A stretch of DNA of 13,530 nt, from positions 1 to 13,530 of the forward strand of contig DASZLR010000085.1 in assembly GCA_035552275.1 (NCBI GenBank). Direction: 5' to 3'. Origin of the DNA: DASVLX01 sp035552275 (GTDB taxonomy: Bacteria > Actinomycetota > Actinomycetes > Mycobacteriales > Pseudonocardiaceae). Within the stretch, counting starts at the first letter, position 1. Each line of letters opens with the position of its first letter. The notes under the pieces were generated by a model that worked only from the letters and a program-made list of their open reading frames with translations, did not search any database and was not told where the DNA came from. Below, piece by piece: positions 13,115 to 13,530 of the stretch. The position numbers and the translations under genes are program-made.

Positions 13115-13233
13115 GTCTGTCGACGGATTCAACATCGGCCGGGCTACCGTTTCATCCCACCTCGGCTACCCCAATTCGTGCGCCGCGTCACGCAGGGACG
13201 CGGCGCCGGCAACGGTCAACGGCTGGGCAACCG

Positions 13234-13530
13234 TCAGGTCAGCGGCTGAGGAAACCGAACGGCTGACCCTCCAGACGGCACAATGGGTAGCTGCCGAACG
13301 CGAAACGCGACGCTACGGATCTTGTCCCCCAACTTCGCGCGCAGCTCGTAGCCGCCGGACTCGGGAAACTGCGCCTCAGCGTTGACGGCCAGCACGTTCC
13401 GAATGTCCGCGCCCTCGGGCGTTCCAGGCGGACGTCCGGCTTCGACCTGGGCACCAAGCCCGATCAGCTCCTGGCCATCCTCACGGTTCACGGTGAGGGT
13501 GAGCGGAAATCGCCTGTTCGTCTCGGTCCA
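13234..13530 (-). CDS. DUF6941-like protein, 5' end outside the window
   Basis: Open on the minus strand from the right edge, beginning WTETNRRFPLTLTVNREDGQ, and ending at a TGA at 13234-13236; 98 residues are visible. The pattern of an edge strand with paired acidic residues, then GRPPGTPEG, then FPESGGYELRAKL and a final AFRV strand, is what I remember of DUF6941, a family of all-beta proteins of about 130 residues and unknown function. About 30-40 N-terminal residues would lie beyond the window. No active-site motif is visible. It lies upstream of ohr on the same strand with a gap of 135 nt, so a shared transcript is possible but not required. Being a gene is well supported; the family name is moderate. 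Confidence 0.65.
   Translation of the reverse strand, partial: WTETNRRFPLTLTVNREDGQELIGLGAQVEAGRPPGTPEGADIRNVLAVNAEAQFPESGGYELRAKLGDKIRSVAFRVRQLPIVPSGGSAVRFPQPLT

Noticed and set aside
13113..13385. Plus-strand open frame upstream of ohr
   Set aside because: No domain or ribosome site, and it overlaps the well-supported DUF6941-like gene on the other strand.

Overview
High-GC, chromosome-like DNA with strong G/C preference at third codon positions. The families point to an actinobacterium, most likely in or near the Pseudonocardiaceae: a 67-residue CspA of mycobacterial type, an F420-type luciferase-like oxidoreductase, two PF04672 (DUF574) methyltransferases, an Eis-like acetyltransferase and a PepE-like dipeptidase. 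There are no transposases, phage genes, CRISPR arrays, tRNAs or rRNAs. Several start codons lie 6-9 nt behind a TANNNT -10-like hexamer with no Shine-Dalgarno, which fits the leaderless transcription common in actinobacteria.

Layout from left to right. A cold-shock gene (cspA, +) has a dyad upstream and a perfect 15-bp-stem terminator behind it. A roughly 300-bp gene-poor stretch holds that terminator and degenerate short repeats. A minus-strand cluster follows, read from 3195 down to 578: PepE-like M24 dipeptidase, an Lrp/AsnC regulator whose GTG start overlaps the peptidase stop (GTGA), then an F420/flavin luciferase-like oxidoreductase. Facing away from it is a beta-hydroxyacid dehydrogenase (+), which converges on a PLC-type phosphoesterase (-) without a visible signal peptide. 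Facing away from that is a 5'-3' exonuclease (+) followed by a flavin reductase-like protein (+). Then come two tandem DUF574 methyltransferases (+) that are clearly a duplication, including their start region. They converge on an Eis-like N-acetyltransferase (-). After that are a small helical protein of unknown function (+) and an ankyrin-type protein (+), whose stop overlaps the stop of a convergent SDR oxidoreductase (-). Upstream of the SDR is an Ohr peroxidase (-), with a perfect 16-bp palindrome between them. The right edge holds the 3' part of a DUF6941-like gene (-).

The genes are mostly housekeeping, redox and accessory enzymes and do not form one obvious pathway. The best candidates for functional units are pepE-lrp-oxidoreductase (amino-acid-sensing control of a peptidase), the methyltransferase pair, and ohr-SDR (redox or toxic-organic response). 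I see no convincing new multi-gene defence or biosynthetic system. The most interesting signals are small: the duplicated start box in which a stop codon is part of a putative promoter, the palindrome ahead of the SDR gene, the recurrent leaderless geometry, and a short coding-like remnant between the flavin reductase and methyltransferase genes.
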